Translations under genes and position numbers: made by a program | Notes under the pieces: model-generated | Seen by the model: only the letters and a program-made list of their open reading frames with translations | Databases searched by the model: none | Told to the model about the DNA's origin: nothing | Shown here: positions 61,396 to 64,000 of the stretch, piece after piece | Layout of the letters: every line of letters begins with the position of its first letter | Position numbering within the stretch: position 1 is the first letter of the stretch | From: Bog-950 sp046329515 | GTDB lineage: Bacteria > Bacteroidota > Bacteroidia > Chitinophagales > LD1 | NCBI GenBank assembly: GCA_046329515.1 | Contig: JAXLUM010000001.1 | Span: 1,612,001-1,676,000, forward strand | DNA: 64,000 nt | Reading direction: 5' to 3'

Positions 61396-61539
61396 ACTGT
61401 CTGTGAGGACACAGACAGTGGCGAGGGTTTTTGGGAATTTAACCGGTAAGGCTGTCTGTGGAGACACAGACAGCGGCGCGAATAGGGAATCAAATTCGGT
61501 TTGCAAAGCTAGAAGGCTGTCTGTGAAGACACAGACAGC
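61396..61539. repeat. Three REP palindromes upstream of the RAYT gene
   Basis: Palindromes at 61396-61419, 61451-61474 and 61516-61539 all have 10-bp arms ([A/G]CTGTCTGTG with CACAGACAG[C/T]) and 4-base loops (AGGA, GAGA, AAGA). Each is followed on the right by (T/C)GGC(G/A). Intervals of 55 and 65 bases separate the starts; the intervening sequences are unrelated to each other. They belong to the same family as the palindromes in elements A and C. Confidence 0.85.
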
Positions 61540-61547
61540 GGCATGGT

Positions 61548-61580
61548 AATCATCGGATGACCTAGAGTCATCCGATGATT
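61548..61580. repeat. Perfect 14-bp inverted repeat next to the last REP palindrome
   Basis: AATCATCGGATGAC at 61548-61561 pairs without mismatch with GTCATCCGATGATT at 61567-61580 around a 5-base loop CTAGA. Its left arm plus the preceding GCGGCATGGT also occurs beside the element-C palindrome at 60786-60808, where the right arm is absent. It has no T run, so it is not an obvious terminator. The remaining bases 61581-61741 hold three TGTCAAC-type heptamers (61682-61714) and nothing else I can name. Confidence 0.75.
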
Positions 61581-61741
61581 GAAATAACCCAGAAAAGGGT
61601 TTACGCGGTTTGCCATGTAAACCTTGCTGAATTTTACTTAAGTAATTGGTTATTAGTATTTTGTGTATTGAATAGCCCAAAGTTGACATTTTGAAAGTGT
61701 CAACTTGTGTCAACCTTTTAGTTGTTAAAATTGGAGGGGCC

Positions 61742-63511
61742 TTACTTTGCCTGGAGGGTAAAATAGAAGCTACTGCCAAAGCCGGGGAGGGATTCTACCC
61801 ATAGTTCGCCGCCGTGCATTTCTACTATCTTTTTGGCTATGGCTAAGCCAAGGCCGTTGCCGGGGTATTCGTCTACGCGGTTCAAGCGCTCAAACAGTTC
61901 AAACACCTTTTGCTGGTATTTTTTAGGTATGCCTATGCCGTTATCGCGCACGCAGAATACCACCTTGCCTTCGTATTTATCAAAGCCAATATCAATAACT
62001 GGCTTCTTGTTCTTTTTATGAAACTTAATGCCGTTATCTACCAGCACAGCAATTAGTTTTTCTACCAGTTCGCGGTCGGCAGTTACTTCGGGCAGTTCAG
62101 CCACACTAACTTCTGCGCCCGTTTCTTCAATGCGCTGTTTTAAGCTCTTTAAAGCATCAGCTACGGCCAGTTTCATGCTCAAGCGGCCTGTAGAAAAGCG
62201 GTGCGTATTTAAACCGATATAAGCCTTTAAATCGGTTAGAAGCTTCTCCATACGTACGGCCGCGCTTTGCGCAAACTGTGCGTATTCGGTAGCCTCGGCG
62301 TAGTCGTGCTTTTGCAGCTTATCGGCAATCAACTGCACGTAGTTTAATATAGTGCGTACGGGCTCACGCAAATCGTGCGAGGCAAGGTGCAAAACACTCT
62401 CGCTATTCAGTATCTCTTCATCGCTGCGCTGGGCAGGCAGGCGGTCTTCATCGCGCTTCTCTATCTCCTTAAAGGTAAGCAATTGGAAGAACTCATCCTG
62501 AAGGTTCAGCGGCTTAAGGCTGTATTGCACTTCCCTTTCTTCGCCTTTGCTCTTTATAACGCCTTCACTCTGTTTATCCTCTAAAAACGATTGCAGGTTC
62601 ATGCCCGGCAATAAAGGCAATTTGCTTTCAAACACTTCACCAAGGTTCTTCTGCAATAATTCGTTGCTCTTTAAGCGCAAAGCTTTTAAGGCGGTGCGGT
62701 TGGCAAATACTACTTTGTCGCCTTTCAGCAACAGCATTTTTTCATCAAGGCTGTTTACCAGGGTTGCAAAGCCATCATTTTCCAAAAGCGTTTCGCTGCT
62801 CTTGTTTTCAATAGCTTGCTTATTTATTACAAACAGATTTGCCTTTTCGCCATTCCAGCTAAGGTCGCTAACGCGAATGGTAATGCGCCACTTTTTATTG
62901 GGTGAAAACTCTACCACTTCTTCATCATCCACCTCGCGGTAGCTCATGTAGTCGGCAAGGTGTTTTTTAAGGCCTTGCTCACCCAAAATGCTGTAGGCCT
63001 TGGCATTGGCATAGCGCAAGGCATTCTGTGCGTTAATAACCATAACGCCTTCATCTAAGCGGTTAAACATTTTGTAAAACGACTCATGAAGCGTCATGTA
63101 ATCGTTAAAGGTGTTATCCAGCTTGGTTTCGGCCTCGTTAAGGCGCAGTGCATTTACAATGGCCTTTTGCAGGTGAAAGAGGTTAATTTTATTCTTTACC
63201 AGGTAATCGGTAGCGCCGCTGGCCTGTGCCTGTTTTTGGGCATCGGCAGCGCTGTTTTCCGATAGTAGTATGGTGGGTATTTTATCCCTTTCTGCCAGGT
63301 TGCGGAAGTTGATGAACTCCTTTTTAACCGCCAGGCCCGCATCAAGCAATATCAGTTCCGGCTTTCGGTTTTTCAGGTAATTAAGCCCTTCGGTAATATC
63401 CGTAGCATGGCTAATGGCAAAAGCATAGGCGCTAACCTTTAGAAAGCGCTGTATATCCTGCGCGCTTTGCTCATCGCTTTCCAGCAATAATATGCTTTTC
63501 GGTTTGTCCAT
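61742..63511 (-). CDS. Hybrid sensor: receiver-PAS-histidine kinase
   Basis: The protein has 589 residues from the ATG at 63511 (MDKPKSILLLESDEQ); a TTG at 63544 would add 11 residues. Domain order: an N-terminal receiver (about 1-120; LLLESDEQ, LILLDAG with the phosphoacceptor Asp, ATDYLVKNK), then PAS-like regions (about 140-250 and 255-370), HisKA (HLASHDLREPVRTILNYVQL, with phosphoacceptor His) and HATPase_c (LVDNGIKFH, CVRDNGIGIPKKY, GNGLGLAIAKKIVE). It is soluble. The receiver has Ser in place of the second acidic residue of the usual DD/ED pair, so its Mg binding may be weak. An orphan regulator with no adjacent output partner. Confidence 0.93.
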   Translation of the reverse strand: MDKPKSILLLESDEQSAQDIQRFLKVSAYAFAISHATDITEGLNYLKNRKPELILLDAGLAVKKEFINFRNLAERDKIPTILLSENSAADAQKQAQASGATDYLVKNKINLFHLQKAIVNALRLNEAETKLDNTFNDYMTLHESFYKMFNRLDEGVMVINAQNALRYANAKAYSILGEQGLKKHLADYMSYREVDDEEVVEFSPNKKWRITIRVSDLSWNGEKANLFVINKQAIENKSSETLLENDGFATLVNSLDEKMLLLKGDKVVFANRTALKALRLKSNELLQKNLGEVFESKLPLLPGMNLQSFLEDKQSEGVIKSKGEEREVQYSLKPLNLQDEFFQLLTFKEIEKRDEDRLPAQRSDEEILNSESVLHLASHDLREPVRTILNYVQLIADKLQKHDYAEATEYAQFAQSAAVRMEKLLTDLKAYIGLNTHRFSTGRLSMKLAVADALKSLKQRIEETGAEVSVAELPEVTADRELVEKLIAVLVDNGIKFHKKNKKPVIDIGFDKYEGKVVFCVRDNGIGIPKKYQQKVFELFERLNRVDEYPGNGLGLAIAKKIVEMHGGELWVESLPGFGSSFYFTLQAK

Positions 63512-63580
63512 TGTGGTGTGCGCAAAGTAAGCGGTATTTGGCAAAAGGGCAAGCGGCGTTTTACACAGTCATTAGTGGAG

Positions 63581-63670
63581 TAAAAAGGGCCGGCGCCTTG
63601 CGGCGCCGGGTGTTTCGGCCAATACCCCTGACCGAAACTTCTATTGACTCTTTGGCTATGAGAAATAGAA
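63581..63670 (-). ncRNA. Candidate structured RNA or leader with terminator, next to the kinase gene
   Basis: Reading the minus strand from about 63680, three hairpins follow one another: a 7-bp stem (TTCTATT / AATAGAA, 63639-63670) with an inner CTC/GAG, a 7-bp stem (GTTTCGG / CCGAAAC, 63612-63638), and an 8-bp GC stem (CCGGCGCC / GGCGCCGG, 63590-63609) followed by TTTTTA. The last is a strong intrinsic terminator 70 bases upstream of the kinase start. It could be a small RNA of about 100 nt or a terminator-controlled leader. No known family is recognised. Confidence 0.4.
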
Positions 63671-63756
63671 TGTAATTCCTATAACAAAAATTGAGTAAAG
63701 TTGTTGTAAGCACTAATTACCGAGGAGAAGAGCAGAAGTTTTGCGGCAAACGCAAA

Positions 63757-63930
63757 TAAAAAAGGCCGGTGTTACCCACACCGACCCTTAAATTTTACCG
63801 GGGCTTTACACTCACTTACCCAGCACATGAAACCCCGATAAAACTCTTCACAAATCAACTGCACATTAAAAAATGTCCCTAAGAGGGAATCAGAACCTTG
63901 CGCTTGCTAACCACATTAAGCACATATCTT
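63757..63930 (-). ncRNA. Candidate small RNA of about 170 nt ending in intrinsic terminator
   Basis: On the minus strand a terminator (GGCCGGTGT with ACACCGACC, one mismatch, 63764-63786, then TTTTTTATTT) closes a stretch with no ORF. Upstream is a long helix (TTTTACCGGGG at 63793-63803 region with CCCCGATAAAA at 63833-63843, G-U allowed) and a short CCCT/AGGG hairpin. A near-consensus -7 box (CATATTTG, 63936-63943) would start the RNA near 63930. Size and single long helix recall 6S-type RNAs, but I cannot assign it. No protein gene is visible in 63545-64000. Confidence 0.38.
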
Positions 63931-64000
63931 GAGTGCAAATATGGGGGCGGTAAACAGGCTTAAAAAATTTATGCGGTAAACTGGCCTTCTTATGCGGCTA

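Noticed and set aside
61396..61539. Regularly spaced palindromes as a CRISPR array
   Set aside because: Only three units, intervals of 55 and 65 bases are unequal, copies of the palindrome occur singly elsewhere, and there are no cas genes. They are REP palindromes.
61390..61779. Open frame of 129 codons on the minus strand over the REP palindromes
   Set aside because: It reads through three REP palindromes, giving repeated VCVFTDS/VCVLTDS peptides, and overlaps the kinase gene. It has no independent support as a gene.
63757..63930. Identification of the small RNA candidate as 6S, SRP RNA or tmRNA
   Set aside because: The conserved SRP tetraloop region and tmRNA tRNA-like ends are absent, and a 6S assignment needs a covariance search that I cannot run.

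Overview
The window reads as a chromosomal segment of a Bacteroidota bacterium. The evidence is: four secreted proteins ending in type A sorting domains of the type IX secretion system (T9SS), a SusC/SusD pair, a GldL-like membrane protein, a RemB-like outer-membrane barrel, HmuY-family proteins, a KdpD sensor split from its kinase, and promoters of the Bacteroidota form (TTG or TTTG, about 19 bases, TAnnTTTG). A gliding or T9SS-competent, aerobic, heterotrophic relative of the Chitinophagales/Sphingobacteriales is my best guess; the exact genus cannot be told from this.

Layout. 1-2.4 kb is the end of a kdp potassium-sensing locus (5'-truncated KdpD sensor and a HAMP-PAS histidine kinase). 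2.5-10.8 kb is mostly housekeeping: tRNA-Cys, folB, glutaryl-CoA dehydrogenase, dnaB, ung, tRNA-Arg, a conserved protein of unknown function overlapping an Hsp15-like gene, and ychF. 10.9-21.3 kb is cell-envelope material: a T9SS adhesin-like protein with Ig/PKD-like repeats, an MltD-like lytic transglycosylase, lipoprotein MsrB, a RemB-like barrel, CapA, MerR and an M23 peptidase. 21.5-28.3 kb holds alaS, gatB, a TlpA-like lipoprotein and small membrane genes. 28.6-33.3 kb is a SusC/SusD nutrient uptake pair. 33.4-39.9 kb holds a diheme cytochrome, a protein often mislabelled as an ABC ATPase, and a three-gene HmuY-like / HmuR-like / HmuY-like locus. Two promoters of that locus carry an 11-bp-period direct repeat that looks like a PHO box read on the opposite strand.

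40-57.6 kb returns to housekeeping and exported functions: recF, the two pyruvate dehydrogenase E1 subunits 4 kb apart, ribH, tRNA-Met, a C-terminal processing protease, two M43 metalloproteases with T9SS sorting domains, YraN, a thioesterase, saccharopine dehydrogenase and an acyl-CoA carboxylase beta subunit.

57.6-61.7 kb is the accessory region. It has four small, unrecognised minus-strand genes (one lipoprotein, three membrane proteins; two of them AT-rich), two complete and one truncated MITE-like elements, and a REP-associated tyrosine transposase (RAYT) gene. A family of short palindromes with arms CTGTCTGTG / CACAGACAG clusters around the RAYT. A separate ~100-150 bp repeat sits immediately upstream of three of the four orphan genes. 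This RAYT-REP neighbourhood is the most unusual part of the window. The end (61.7-64 kb) has a receiver-PAS-histidine kinase gene and, upstream of it on the minus strand, two consecutive structured segments each ending in an intrinsic terminator, which may be small RNAs or a leader.
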